Shown: positions 8,941 through 17,833 of the stretch, one piece after another | How the letters are laid out: every line of letters starts with the position of its first letter | Numbering within the stretch: the stretch's first letter is position 1 | NCBI RefSeq assembly: GCF_018736105.1 | Contig: NZ_CP076135.1 | Span: 4,834,001-4,898,000, forward strand | Reading direction: 5' to 3' | Source of the DNA: Bradyrhizobium sediminis | GTDB lineage: Bacteria; Pseudomonadota; Alphaproteobacteria; Rhizobiales; Xanthobacteraceae | DNA: 64,000 nucleotides | Made by a program: the position numbers and the translations under genes | Notes under the pieces: generated by a model | What the model was told of the DNA's origin: nothing | What the model saw: the letters and a program-made list of their open reading frames with translations, nothing else | Databases searched by the model: none

Positions 8941-9603
8941 TTAGGACTGGGATTCCCTGAAGAATCGCGCCGCATCGCGCGGCCTGAGCCAAAAACGGCC
9001 GCGCGCCGCCGCCGCCAGCGAGGTGAGCGCGGCGCCGTAGCGTTTCGCATCGCCGCGCGCCGCCGTGCGGAAGCATTCGTAGCCGGCATCGAGCTCGCCG
9101 AGTTCCAGCAGGCAATGTCCGAGACCGAGCCAGGCCCCGCCATCGTTCGGACGGTTCGTCAGGTAACGCCGGAAGTAGCCGGCGGCTTCCTCGTTCTCGC
9201 CAAGCTCCTGGTGCGCCTTGGCCATGCCGAACAAGGCGTCGTGCGGGTGCGGGGAAATGCCGAGCGCCCGCGCAAACGCAACTTTGGCATTGGCGCAGTC
9301 TCCGCGGGACAGCTGGGCATAACCGAGCTGGATCGACAGTTCCGGCATCGTCGGCGCGACCTGGAGACCGAGACCGAGCACGTCGACCGCCTCGTCGTAG
9401 CGGCCCTGCATGGTCAATGCGACACCCAGAATGTGCAGGGCCCTCGCGTGCTTCGGATCGGCCCTGAGCACTTCGGCGGCCACTCGCTCCGCGTCCTCGG
9501 GCCGCTGGCGGTCCAGCGCAACCATGGCCGGCGCCAGCGCGTCGCCGCTACCGCCTCCGCCGTCGGCATTGCTCGCGTCTGAAGGCTCATCCGCCATGCT
9601 CAT
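8941..9603 (-). CDS. Tetratricopeptide repeat (TPR) protein
   Basis: 221 residues containing about four TPR units with the usual W/LG-Y-A-P spacing (for example HALHILGVALTMQGRYDEAVDVL, LSIQLGYAQLSRGDCANAKVAF and DALFGMAKAHQELGENEEAAGYFRRYL). TPR domains are protein-binding scaffolds. The ATG at 9603 overlaps the TGA of the upstream ABC exporter by four bases (ATGA) and has AGGA seven bases before it, so the two are translationally coupled. Such coupling makes it likely that this protein serves the exporter or its substrate, which may be a peptide from the divergent lanthipeptide genes. Confidence 0.75.
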   Translation of the reverse strand: MSMADEPSDASNADGGGGSGDALAPAMVALDRQRPEDAERVAAEVLRADPKHARALHILGVALTMQGRYDEAVDVLGLGLQVAPTMPELSIQLGYAQLSRGDCANAKVAFARALGISPHPHDALFGMAKAHQELGENEEAAGYFRRYLTNRPNDGGAWLGLGHCLLELGELDAGYECFRTAARGDAKRYGAALTSLAAAARGRFWLRPRDAARFFRESQS

Positions 9604-11501
9604 CTTCCTGGGACAGGCAAATCCCGAACATCCAGCGCTTCGTCGACCCGGTGCTGGTGACGCCACATAGTTGCATAAAGACCGCCGCTCGCGAGCAGGA
9701 CGCTGTGCGTGCCGCGCTCGGCGACCACCCCTCGATCCAGAACGATGATTTCGTCGGCACCGACAACGGTGGAGAGTCGATGGGCGATGATGAGAGTCGT
9801 CCGGTTGCGGGAAACGCGATCGAGAGCGCCCTGGATTTCCTTTTCCGTCCTGGTGTCGAGAGCGGAAGTCGCTTCGTCGAGCACCAGGATGCGCGGATTC
9901 TTCAAGACCGTGCGTGCGATGGCCACCCGCTGCTTTTCGCCGCCGGAAAGCTTCAAGCCGCGCTCGCCGACCTCGGTCTCGTAGCCTTCCGGCGCGGCAC
10001 CTACCAGGCCGTCAAGTTGTGCAAGCCGCGCGGCGTCTTCGACCTCGGCCTCCGTTGCCGACCAAAGGCCATAACGTATGTTGTAACGCAGCGTGTCGTT
10101 GAACAGCACCGTGTCCTGCGGAACGATTCCGATCGCCCTGCGCAGGGAGATTTGCGTCACTTCGCTGATGTCTTGCCCGTCAATCAGAATTCGGCCCGAG
10201 GTTACGTCATACAGGCGGAACAGCAGCCGCGCGATGGTCGACTTGCCGGATCCCGACGAACCAACAATGGCCAGTGATTTTCCCGAGGGTACTTCGAAGC
10301 TGACGCCGTTCAGAATTTTCCGCTCCGGTTCATAGGCAAAGACGACATTGTCGAAACGGATCACGCCGCTTTCAACCTTCAAGGGCCGCGCGTCGGCCCG
10401 GTCCCTGATTTCGGGGACCTCCGCCAGGACCGACCACATGGCCTCGATGTCCGCCGCCGCCTGTTTGATCTCCCGATAGGCCAGACCGACGAAATAGAGC
10501 GGCTGATAGAGCTGAAGCATCATGGCATTGACCAATACGAAATCGCCTATCGTCTTGGTGCCGGCCTTGACCTCGAGCGCGCACATGATCATGGCGACGC
10601 CGAGACCTGCGGTAAACACGACCGTGTTCGCGGAATTGGTCATGGAGAGCGACGTAATCGCCTTGACGCTTGCGTCTTCGTAACGCTTCATCACGGAATC
10701 GTAGCGCTCGATCTCGCGTTGCTCGGCGTTGAAATATTTCACCGCCTCGTAGTTGATCAGCGAATCGACCGCCTTTGAATTCGACTCCGTGTCGGCACTA
10801 TTTACGTTGCGGCGGATTTCGAGCCGATACTCCGTCAGCCGATAGGTCAGGATGACGTAGCACACGACGGTGAGCAGCACCGTTGCGACGTAGCGCCAGT
10901 CGAATTGCCACATCATGTACCCGACGATCAGCATCAGTTCGACGAAGGTCGGCAGCAACTGCATCGCGACCAGCCGGACGATGATCTCAATGCCATTTCG
11001 ACCGCGTTCGAGCGCGCGGCTCAAACCGCCGATCTTGCGCTCGAGATGGAAGCGCAGCGATAGTTCATGCAGATGCGCAAAGGCTCGCACGGCCAGCCGG
11101 CGTACCGCGTGCATCCCAACCTTGCCGAACAGGCCGTCACGCAACTGCGCGAGCGTCGATTCCATGATGCGTGCGGCGCAATACGCCACCACGATGGCGA
11201 CCGGCGCGGCCAGCAGCCACGCCAGCCCGGCTGGCCACGCCAGCCCGGCCGGTGCCGCCGCCGGCGGGCCTTCCGGGCCGACCAGGGCATCGGTGACCAG
11301 CTTGAACAGGAGAGGAATGGCAAGCATCGCAACCTTGGTCGCCAGCAACAGCAGCGATGCGATGATCACCCGCAGCTGTAGATCGGGGCGTTCGCGGGGC
11401 CAGATATAGGGCAACACCGGAATAACAATGGACAAAAGCGTTCGCCCGCGTCCGACGGACGCGGGCTTTCCGCTCTCTTCGCGGTCGCTATCCGTGGTCA
11501 T
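9600..11501 (-). CDS. ABC exporter, fused permease and ATPase, Atm1/HMT-type
   Basis: 633 residues. Six transmembrane helices fill the first 330 residues. The nucleotide-binding domain has Walker A GSSGSGKST, Q-loop VPQDT, signature LSGGEKQRVAIART, Walker B ILVLDEATSALD and switch His (IIAHRLST). The protein resembles Atm1/HMT1-type half-exporters, which carry glutathione-linked or other small compounds, rather than the peptidase-bearing bacteriocin exporters, since no C39 peptidase domain is present. TTG 11504 lies three bases before the chosen ATG. It starts 120 bp from, and divergent to, a candidate precursor peptide and lanM, so a role in export of the modified peptide is possible but unproven. 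Confidence 0.82.
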   Translation of the reverse strand: MTTDSDREESGKPASVGRGRTLLSIVIPVLPYIWPRERPDLQLRVIIASLLLLATKVAMLAIPLLFKLVTDALVGPEGPPAAAPAGLAWPAGLAWLLAAPVAIVVAYCAARIMESTLAQLRDGLFGKVGMHAVRRLAVRAFAHLHELSLRFHLERKIGGLSRALERGRNGIEIIVRLVAMQLLPTFVELMLIVGYMMWQFDWRYVATVLLTVVCYVILTYRLTEYRLEIRRNVNSADTESNSKAVDSLINYEAVKYFNAEQREIERYDSVMKRYEDASVKAITSLSMTNSANTVVFTAGLGVAMIMCALEVKAGTKTIGDFVLVNAMMLQLYQPLYFVGLAYREIKQAAADIEAMWSVLAEVPEIRDRADARPLKVESGVIRFDNVVFAYEPERKILNGVSFEVPSGKSLAIVGSSGSGKSTIARLLFRLYDVTSGRILIDGQDISEVTQISLRRAIGIVPQDTVLFNDTLRYNIRYGLWSATEAEVEDAARLAQLDGLVGAAPEGYETEVGERGLKLSGGEKQRVAIARTVLKNPRILVLDEATSALDTRTEKEIQGALDRVSRNRTTLIIAHRLSTVVGADEIIVLDRGVVAERGTHSVLLASGGLYATMWRHQHRVDEALDVRDLPVPGR

Positions 11502-11620
11502 CAATCCCCATGCAGCGCAATTGACAGTAAGCCGCTGCAGTCTAGACTACCAATGCTCCCACTGGCGACAGAGGGTGGCGGCTTGGGGGCTGCCGTTACC
11601 CGTCAATGTGAGGAAATTCG

Positions 11621-11815
11621 ATGCCGATCTCCGAGAAGAACCGTGAAGATGGCGTTCGTAGCTTCGTCCTGCCGCCGCTGTTGACGCAACATATGCTTCC
11701 CGCAGAGGGCAGCAGGCGCCCGGCAGCCCGGATGGAAGGATCGTGCCAGAATTCGACGCCGAAGACGCTGAATAACTGCTTTTATCGGGCTCGCGGGCCC
11801 CTGGCTCCCGAATAA
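11621..11815 (+). CDS. Candidate lanthipeptide precursor, 64 residues
   Basis: This short frame is not obvious by homology but has the marks of a gene. A strong GTGAGGA ribosome site precedes the ATG by eight bases, GC3 is moderately high (about two-thirds of codons by eye), and it sits 152 bp upstream of lanM on the same strand. The first 40 residues are leader-like. The tail SCQNSTPKTLNNCFY (residues 41-55) holds two Cys (42, 53) with Ser41, Ser45, Thr46 and Thr49, the combination a lanthipeptide synthetase needs to make thioether rings. Possible cleavage points are the two EG-S sites (29-31 and 39-41). No family match is recognised, so the assignment rests on position and composition. Confidence 0.45.
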   Translation: MPISEKNREDGVRSFVLPPLLTQHMLPAEGSRRPAARMEGSCQNSTPKTLNNCFYRARGPLAPE

Positions 11816-11857
11816 CAGGGCCTCCCGAACAGCACGAATGGCCGTGACTCGTGGTCT

Positions 11858-11886
11858 CTCCGCCTGCAGCAACCCTTCAGGCGGAG
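11858..11886 (+). terminator. Hairpin between the candidate precursor and lanM (possible attenuator)
   Basis: A perfect 9-bp stem, CTCCGCCTG (11,858-11,866) with CAGGCGGAG (11,878-11,886), and an 11-base loop. No U-run follows. In RiPP operons a partial terminator or stabilising hairpin at this place allows more precursor than enzyme to be made. Confidence 0.4.
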
Positions 11887-11967
11887 CAGGCTTGAGCAAG
11901 TTGGCCCGCCTCACGGAAAAGCTCAGGTCGTCCGCCGCTATCGAACCAGGAATAGGGGCCAGCGTCT

Positions 11968-14900
11968 TTGCTTTCGCCAGATCGGCTCGCAAGAATCGCA
12001 GTTGACTCGTTGTCTCCCTGGGAACGGCGCGAAGCCGGTCTCTGCGTCGAGAGCCCGCCTGATCCGCAACAGATCGAAGCCAGATTGAAGGAATGGCGGA
12101 GCGCCACCTGCGAAGGCGACGAGGCGCTGTTCCGCGAACGGCTGGCGCGAGACGGATTGGACGCGACCGGCGCCCGGCGCCTGCTGGGGCGGATCGAAGT
12201 CCCTTCGAACTTCAAGCTGCCCGAATGGTGTGACGTATTGATCCGGGTGCTGGAGACGACGCCGCGATTGCGCGACGCCGCCGTCTCGCCGAACGCGGCA
12301 AAAAATTTCCCGTATCTGAAACCTGGCGACCCGCTACCGTTCGAGGAGCTGTTTCTGCCGTTTGTCGAAGTGGCACGCGAACTGCTCGCCGAAGGCGAAG
12401 GAAGCAACCTTCCAGCCGGCGTGCTGAACAGCTTCGCGCGCGACCTCCTGCAGAGGCTTACCGAGATTGCCGCACGCGTGCTCGCCGTGGAGTTTCGTAC
12501 CTTTCTGGCCTGCGGCCAGTTCGCAGGCCATGCGAATGCAGGCAGTGAGCCGGCAACGACTTCACGCGCGCAGTATCGCCGCTTTATCGCCGAAAGCTAC
12601 GAGGCCGGCTGGGGTCCGCTGTTCGAGGAATACTGCGTCATGGCCCGGCTGCTGGCGGCAGCGGTGACGCAGTGGGTCGGCAACATCGGCGAGTTCGAGA
12701 AGCGGCTCTCAAGCGACCTCCCCGATATTGAAGGAGTATTCAATCGGCAGCAGCCGTCCGGTGGTGCCGTCGCGGTGGAGACCGGGCTTTCGGATCCACA
12801 TGACGGCGGCTGCACGGTCATCTCGGTTGAATTTTCTTCCGGACTGAAGCTCGTCTACAAGCCGAGAAGCCTCGGCGTCGAGCGGGCGTATTTCGATTTC
12901 GTGGCGTGGATCAATCGCTTCGACGCCCTGTTGCCGTTTCGCATTTTGACGATGCTGGATCGCGGCGATTACGGCTGGGTCGAACATGTCGAAAACGGAT
13001 CGTGCGCCAGTGACGAGGAAATCTGCCGCTATTACCGGCGAACGGGAAATCTTCTTTGCCTGGTCTACGCTCTCAACGGCAGCGACTTCCACTACGAGAA
13101 TCTGATCGCCGACGGAGAGCATCCCGTGCCGGTCGATCTGGAGACGATCTATCATCACCGAACGAAGATCGATGGTGATGACGAAATGGCGGGGCGGCTG
13201 CGCCTCTCGGTGCTGGCGACCGACTTGCTGCCCGATCCCGTCAAGGTGGATCATCAGTATTTCGATATATCCGCATTTGCGCGCTCGGAAGCGGAGGAAG
13301 GCGAAGCCGAGCGTGTCGCCTGGAAACACATCAACACCGACGGAATGGACTATTGCTACGAGCGGCAGCGACCGCAACCAGCTCGCAATCTGCCGAAGCT
13401 GAATGGCAAGGCTGCAGCTCTGAATGATTACACCAAGCTGATCCTGGAAGGTTTCGAGGAGGCCTATCGATTCCTGCAAAGCAAGGCGGACCTGCTGCTC
13501 GACGAGAATGGGCCGTTGCGCCCCATGTTTGGGCACCGTTGCCGGTTCATCTACCGACCGACCGCGTTCTATTCGCTGATCCTGCGAAGAGCCCTCCATC
13601 CGGCTCACGTCTGCAACGGCGCCGATTTCGGCGTGCAGTTCGAAATCCTCGCACGGAAATTGCTCGAGACACCGAACAAGCCAATCACCTGGCCCGTCCT
13701 GAAGGCCGAAATGGCCTCGCTCTGGCAGCTGGACATCCCGAGATTTGCGGCGCGAGGCGACGAGAATGCCTTGAGATTGGGTCCCGGGAATTCGATTGCC
13801 GGGTGCTTTATCGATTCCGCCTGGAACGCCGTCCGGGCAAAGATCAGCGGCCTGAACGAAGCGGACTTGCGATGGCAGCTCAGCCTGATCGTCGGATCCC
13901 TTGACGTTCGGAGCGCCAATCTTGGCGCCGGTCCGGCGATTGCGGACACAAGCGAAGAATATGGAGAGATCGAGCCCACAGGCCGAGACGAGTTGGTCAA
14001 GGTCGCAATGGAGTTGGCGGACGAGATCGAAGCAAAGGCATTCCGTCAGGACAACGGAGACATTGGATGGATGGTGCTGCACTATTCGCCAGCGGCCGAG
14101 CGATACACCTTACAGCCGATGGAAAACGACCTTTACAATGGCCGGTCCGGCGTGGGCCTGTTCTTTGCGGCGCTCGAAAAGATCCTGCCGGGGTCCCGGT
14201 ACCGCGCCCTGGCGCATGCCTCCCTGACACCAGTCCGGCACTGGACCAAGCATGCCACCGATCAGGAGCTGACGGAATTCGGCATCAGTGGATATGCCGG
14301 ATTGTCCTCGATCGCGTATGCGCTGACCCGGGCAGGCGAATTCCTGGATGACGGAGAACTGATTGCGGATGCCGGGGCAGCGGCGCTGCGCATCCGGCCG
14401 GATCAGATCGAAAACGACCGCAGCCTCGATGCCATGAACGGCGCGGCCGGCGCCATCCCCAGCCTGCTGGCCTGCTACGCCGCTACCGGCGAGCCGAAGA
14501 TTCTCGCCACCGCGAACGCATGCGGCCGACATCTGCTGCAAAGGCGCGAGCCTGACCAATTCGGTTTCAGGACCTGGCCAACCCTGGACAAATGTCACCT
14601 CACCGGCTTTTCGCACGGCGCGGCCGGGATCGCCTACGCCCTCCTGCAGCTATACAAGGTCACCGCCGATACCGAATTCTGCGAGGCGGCAATCGAAGGG
14701 ATTGGATTCGAGGGACACGCCTTCGTGCCGGAGCAGAACAATTGGCCGGATTACCGACGCGCCGCCGCCAGGTCTCAGGACCCGATGTTCTGCATGGCCT
14801 GGTGCCATGGCGCCCCTGGAATCGGGCTGGGCCGGATCGCAGCACTGGATATCATGGACACGCGCGAAGTCCGGCGGGACATTCAGGCCGCACTGGCATC

Positions 14901-15192
14901 AACCGGCAGCGCAGACCTCTTGCCGCGCGACCATCTCTGCTGCGGCAATGCGGGGCTGATGGATACACTCTGCGCGGCGGGCGAGCAGCTCTCGCAGGGC
15001 GATTGGTCCCGCAAGGCTTTGCAGCTCGCCGCCAGGATGATTGCGCGCAGCAACAGGCGCGGCAGTTTCGGCATCGCCTTCCACAATGGTTTCTTCAACC
15101 CCAGTCTCTTTCAGGGCACCGCCGGCGTCGGCTATCAACTGCTGCGCCTGGCAGACCCGGCGAGACTTCCTTCGGTCTTGCTGCTGAACTGA
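11968..15192 (+). CDS. lanM: Type 2 lanthipeptide synthetase LanM, CCG (ProcM-like) type
   Basis: 1,074 residues, the normal size for a bifunctional LanM. The N-terminal half is the DUF4135 dehydratase, a lipid-kinase-like fold that phosphorylates and eliminates Ser/Thr; characteristic text is LVYKPRSLGVERAYFDFVAW and NGSDFHYENLIADGEHPVPVDLE. The C-terminal 370 residues form the LanC-like cyclase barrel with GFSHGAAGIAYAL and GTAGVGYQLLRL. Zinc ligands appear as Cys946 (WCHG) and Cys991-Cys992 (CCGN). The usual Cys-His pair is therefore Cys-Cys, which marks the ProcM-like CCG clade noted for relaxed substrate choice and for using NHLP or Nif11-type leaders. An in-frame TAG at 11,953 limits the start; TTG 11,968 is the first option, so the start is uncertain. 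Confidence 0.92.
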   Translation: MLSPDRLARIAVDSLSPWERREAGLCVESPPDPQQIEARLKEWRSATCEGDEALFRERLARDGLDATGARRLLGRIEVPSNFKLPEWCDVLIRVLETTPRLRDAAVSPNAAKNFPYLKPGDPLPFEELFLPFVEVARELLAEGEGSNLPAGVLNSFARDLLQRLTEIAARVLAVEFRTFLACGQFAGHANAGSEPATTSRAQYRRFIAESYEAGWGPLFEEYCVMARLLAAAVTQWVGNIGEFEKRLSSDLPDIEGVFNRQQPSGGAVAVETGLSDPHDGGCTVISVEFSSGLKLVYKPRSLGVERAYFDFVAWINRFDALLPFRILTMLDRGDYGWVEHVENGSCASDEEICRYYRRTGNLLCLVYALNGSDFHYENLIADGEHPVPVDLETIYHHRTKIDGDDEMAGRLRLSVLATDLLPDPVKVDHQYFDISAFARSEAEEGEAERVAWKHINTDGMDYCYERQRPQPARNLPKLNGKAAALNDYTKLILEGFEEAYRFLQSKADLLLDENGPLRPMFGHRCRFIYRPTAFYSLILRRALHPAHVCNGADFGVQFEILARKLLETPNKPITWPVLKAEMASLWQLDIPRFAARGDENALRLGPGNSIAGCFIDSAWNAVRAKISGLNEADLRWQLSLIVGSLDVRSANLGAGPAIADTSEEYGEIEPTGRDELVKVAMELADEIEAKAFRQDNGDIGWMVLHYSPAAERYTLQPMENDLYNGRSGVGLFFAALEKILPGSRYRALAHASLTPVRHWTKHATDQELTEFGISGYAGLSSIAYALTRAGEFLDDGELIADAGAAALRIRPDQIENDRSLDAMNGAAGAIPSLLACYAATGEPKILATANACGRHLLQRREPDQFGFRTWPTLDKCHLTGFSHGAAGIAYALLQLYKVTADTEFCEAAIEGIGFEGHAFVPEQNNWPDYRRAAARSQDPMFCMAWCHGAPGIGLGRIAALDIMDTREVRRDIQAALASTGSADLLPRDHLCCGNAGLMDTLCAAGEQLSQGDWSRKALQLAARMIARSNRRGSFGIAFHNGFFNPSLFQGTAGVGYQLLRLADPARLPSVLLLN

Positions 15193-15243
15193 TTCAGGGT
15201 GCGATCTCTATAAGCGACGGCTTCAACGAGCGCGGAGGTCGGA

Positions 15244-15477
15244 ATGGAACGTTCGGAAATGGATGAAGCGATCTTGACCGAAGAAGAACTGCAACGGGCG
15301 GTGCGGAGGATATTCAAGCTCTCGCAGACGGATCCGGAGTTCCGCACACTCTGCCTGAGCAATCCGAATGAAGCCATCCAGCGGATAACCGGCAAGACCG
15401 TACCGGTCGGGGTCAAGATCCAGTTTCTCGATTCCGCATCGAACGAGGCGGACGGGTCCCGCGATGCGGCGACGTGA
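15244..15477 (+). CDS. NHLP (nitrile hydratase leader peptide)-type protein, possible RiPP leader
   Basis: 77 residues with a good GGAGG ribosome site five bases before ATG. Residues 13-63 match the NHLP leader plan: an amphipathic helix LQRAVRRIFKLSQTDPEF, then NPNEAIQRITGKTVPVGVKI, as in the alpha subunit of nitrile hydratase and the leaders of proteusins and ProcA-type peptides. The gene starts 51 bp after lanM, which supports a role in the same pathway. The tail after the leader (SASNEADGSRDAAT) has Ser and Thr but no Cys, and the only Cys (37) is inside the leader. It may therefore be a leader supplied in trans, a decayed precursor, or a product that is only dehydrated. Confidence 0.7.
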   Translation: MERSEMDEAILTEEELQRAVRRIFKLSQTDPEFRTLCLSNPNEAIQRITGKTVPVGVKIQFLDSASNEADGSRDAAT

Positions 15478-15537
15478 TCCATGGCAGGGTCTTTCGGCCA
15501 TGCCGTCCGCTCATGAGATAAGGCGCGTTGCAAGCGG

Positions 15538-16728
15538 ATGTTGAAGGTCGACAGCAGCAAGCTCATCGAATTGGAGGCGCTCCGCGGCGTTGCCGCCGTG
15601 ATGGTGCTGCTCCATCATTTTCTGCTGGTTGTTGCACCGCGCCTGCACGGGCGGAATTTCCCCGACGATCCGATCGCACTGGTGCGGACGCCGCTGTTTG
15701 CGTTGGTCAACGGCACGGCGGCAGTGGCGATCTTCTTCGTGCTGTCCGGCTTTGTGCTGACCTTCCGCGCCATGGAAAAGCGCGACTGGAGCCAGCTCGT
15801 TGTCGGCGTCTTCAAGCGATGGCCGCGCCTCGTCCCGCTGGCGGCCGCGGTGAATGTACTGTCGGCGATGTTCCTGATGCTCGGACTTTACCAGGACCGT
15901 ACATGGTTCGGCGCCAGCGCATTCAGGCCGGATACATTTGTCCTCGGCAGCGCCTTGGCCGAGGGCGTGTTCTGGACATTCTTCGATGGCAGCGCCAGCT
16001 TCAACGGGGCGCTGTGGACGATGCATTACGAGCTGTTCGGCAACTTTGCCGCTTACGCGACAGCTCTTGTCCTGATGTTCCAGAAATCGCTGTTCCGCGC
16101 GATGGCGATTGGCGCAACCGTGGTCTTGCTGACCGCGACGATGACCGGCAAAGGCGGCTTCTATTATGCCATGCCGGTTGCCGGGGTTCTGATCGCGCGA
16201 ATCTATGTCGAGCGCAACGCCATCGCTTCCGCCCTGAATTTCATGCATCCCAGGCGGGTACCCATTGCTCTCGGCACTGCCGGTCTGGCGGTCGTGCTTT
16301 GCGGCTATGACGGATATTCGAAGCCCGTCGGCTTTTATGCTTTCATGAAGCGCTTTGAATGGTCGGACACCGAGCCGCTGGTGCATGGCGTCGCTGCGGC
16401 CGCCATTTTGCTGCTGGTGCTGTTTTGTGATCCGCTGCGCAGGAGCCTCGCCGGACCAACCGCCGCGCTGGTGGGACGGCTGTCATTTCCAATCTATCTC
16501 GTGCATCTGCCGATTTTGCTCGGGCTCGTTTCGCCAACCCATTCCTACCTGGCCGCTCGCTTCGGCGACACCGTCGCAGCGCCGGCGGCATTCGTGGTTC
16601 TGATCGCGCTTACCCTGGCGGCCGCCTACCCGCTGGCCCGTCTGGACGAGTGGTGGGTCCGGAAATTGCGCGACATGGCCAGGCCCGCGGTTGCCAGGCT
16701 GCAGCGAGCAGGATGGTGGCGCCAGTGA
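15538..16728 (+). CDS. Membrane acyltransferase, acyltransferase_3 family
   Basis: 396 residues with about ten transmembrane spans. The N-terminal motif LIELEALRGVAAVMVLLHHF carries the family Arg and the paired His used for acyl transfer. The family moves acetyl or other acyl groups onto extracytoplasmic sugars, lipids or peptides, as OafA-type O-antigen acetylases do. It follows the NHLP-type gene by 60 bp on the same strand, so it could acylate the RiPP, but an independent surface-polysaccharide role is equally possible. The TTG right after ATG 15538 is not needed as a start. Confidence 0.8.
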   Translation: MLKVDSSKLIELEALRGVAAVMVLLHHFLLVVAPRLHGRNFPDDPIALVRTPLFALVNGTAAVAIFFVLSGFVLTFRAMEKRDWSQLVVGVFKRWPRLVPLAAAVNVLSAMFLMLGLYQDRTWFGASAFRPDTFVLGSALAEGVFWTFFDGSASFNGALWTMHYELFGNFAAYATALVLMFQKSLFRAMAIGATVVLLTATMTGKGGFYYAMPVAGVLIARIYVERNAIASALNFMHPRRVPIALGTAGLAVVLCGYDGYSKPVGFYAFMKRFEWSDTEPLVHGVAAAAILLLVLFCDPLRRSLAGPTAALVGRLSFPIYLVHLPILLGLVSPTHSYLAARFGDTVAAPAAFVVLIALTLAAAYPLARLDEWWVRKLRDMARPAVARLQRAGWWRQ

Positions 16729-16748
16729 TTTGCGCCCGGAGAAAAGCT

Positions 16749-17765
16749 TCAACGAGTGCTCAGGCACTGCGCAAGCTCGTGGTGCAATGCTTCCTCGTCG
16801 ATGGCACCGCATGCTCCGATGGCCACGATCTGTGTCCGAGGCCGGCGTCTTTCCCACTCATCCTCCAGCGAAATGTCCACACGCCGGCCGACCACCTGCA
16901 ACACCGCGCGACGCTCCGGGGCGTCGGCAGCGTAGATCACACCCTTGGCGCGGTAGATGTTCGCCGGCAGCTTTGACGCCGCTTGCCGCAGCGCTTCTAG
17001 CGACAAAGGCTGGTCCGTCTCATAGCTCCAGGTGCTGAAGGCTTTCGAATGATCGTGTTTGTGTTCATGATCGCAGTTAGGGTCGCCGCAGTCGTAGCGC
17101 TCCAACTCGTGCAGGCATGAGTCCACCTGCGTCGGGTCGAACCGGCCGACGGACAGCAAGACTTCCAACGGCACGTTGCAGTGGCTTGCTTCGATAAGCC
17201 TGTAACGATGGAAGCGGCTGTCCAGCCAAGCCTTGATTTTGGCGATCTGATCCCGATCCACCAGGTCGACCTTATTCAGGATGATCATGTCGGCGCAGGC
17301 CATCTGGAAGATCTTCAATTCCATCATCTCCGGCGCGGCAAACACCTGCTCGCCATCGACCACGCACAGGATGCAGTCCAGCCGAATGCGGTCGCGCAAG
17401 CCGGGATTGTTGAAGGTCATGGCAATGCCGGATGGTTCGGCCACGCCGCTGGCTTCCAGCAGGATGTATTCAGGCTGTTCCGGCCGCCTGATCGTCTCCA
17501 TCACCGCCTCGATGAGGTCGTCGCGGATGGTGCAGCAGATGCAGCCGTTGGCAAGGCTGATGACATTGCTCTCGACACCTACGACAAGTTCGGCGTCTAT
17601 GTTGATTGCGCCGAAATCATTGACCAGCACGGCCACCTTCAGACCGTGATCGCCGTTGAGGATGCGGTTGAGCAGGGTTGTCTTGCCTGCACCCAGGAAG
17701 CCAGTGAGGATGGTCACCGGGATCGGTGACGGGCTGACCGCGGTATCGTGGTCAATATAGTCCAT
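16749..17765 (-). CDS. CobW/COG0523-family GTPase, probable metal chaperone
   Basis: 338 residues. The GTPase domain has Walker A TGFLGAGKTTLLN (from residue 21), the metal-binding GCICC (74-78), and NKVDLVD for guanine recognition. A His-rich stretch CDHEHKHDH near residue 220 and a C-terminal CobW_C domain follow. Family members deliver Zn, Co or other metals to target enzymes in the cytoplasm. GTG 17783 and ATG 17774 are also possible; ATG 17765 was chosen because AGGAG lies ten bases upstream of it. It is last in line after an arylsulfatase and a metallo-hydrolase on the same strand, so it may load zinc into the latter. Confidence 0.85.
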   Translation of the reverse strand: MDYIDHDTAVSPSPIPVTILTGFLGAGKTTLLNRILNGDHGLKVAVLVNDFGAINIDAELVVGVESNVISLANGCICCTIRDDLIEAVMETIRRPEQPEYILLEASGVAEPSGIAMTFNNPGLRDRIRLDCILCVVDGEQVFAAPEMMELKIFQMACADMIILNKVDLVDRDQIAKIKAWLDSRFHRYRLIEASHCNVPLEVLLSVGRFDPTQVDSCLHELERYDCGDPNCDHEHKHDHSKAFSTWSYETDQPLSLEALRQAASKLPANIYRAKGVIYAADAPERRAVLQVVGRRVDISLEDEWERRRPRTQIVAIGACGAIDEEALHHELAQCLSTR

Positions 17766-17833
17766 CGCCAGCATACTCCTCACTGACGCAGCCCCACCGC
17801 ACCAGCTGCGACGGGAGCTGGCCGACGTTCTCG

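Noticed and set aside
15244..15477. Nitrile hydratase alpha-subunit fragment
   Set aside because: It lacks the metal-binding CTLC-type region and has its own ribosome site; the leader-like reading fits better.
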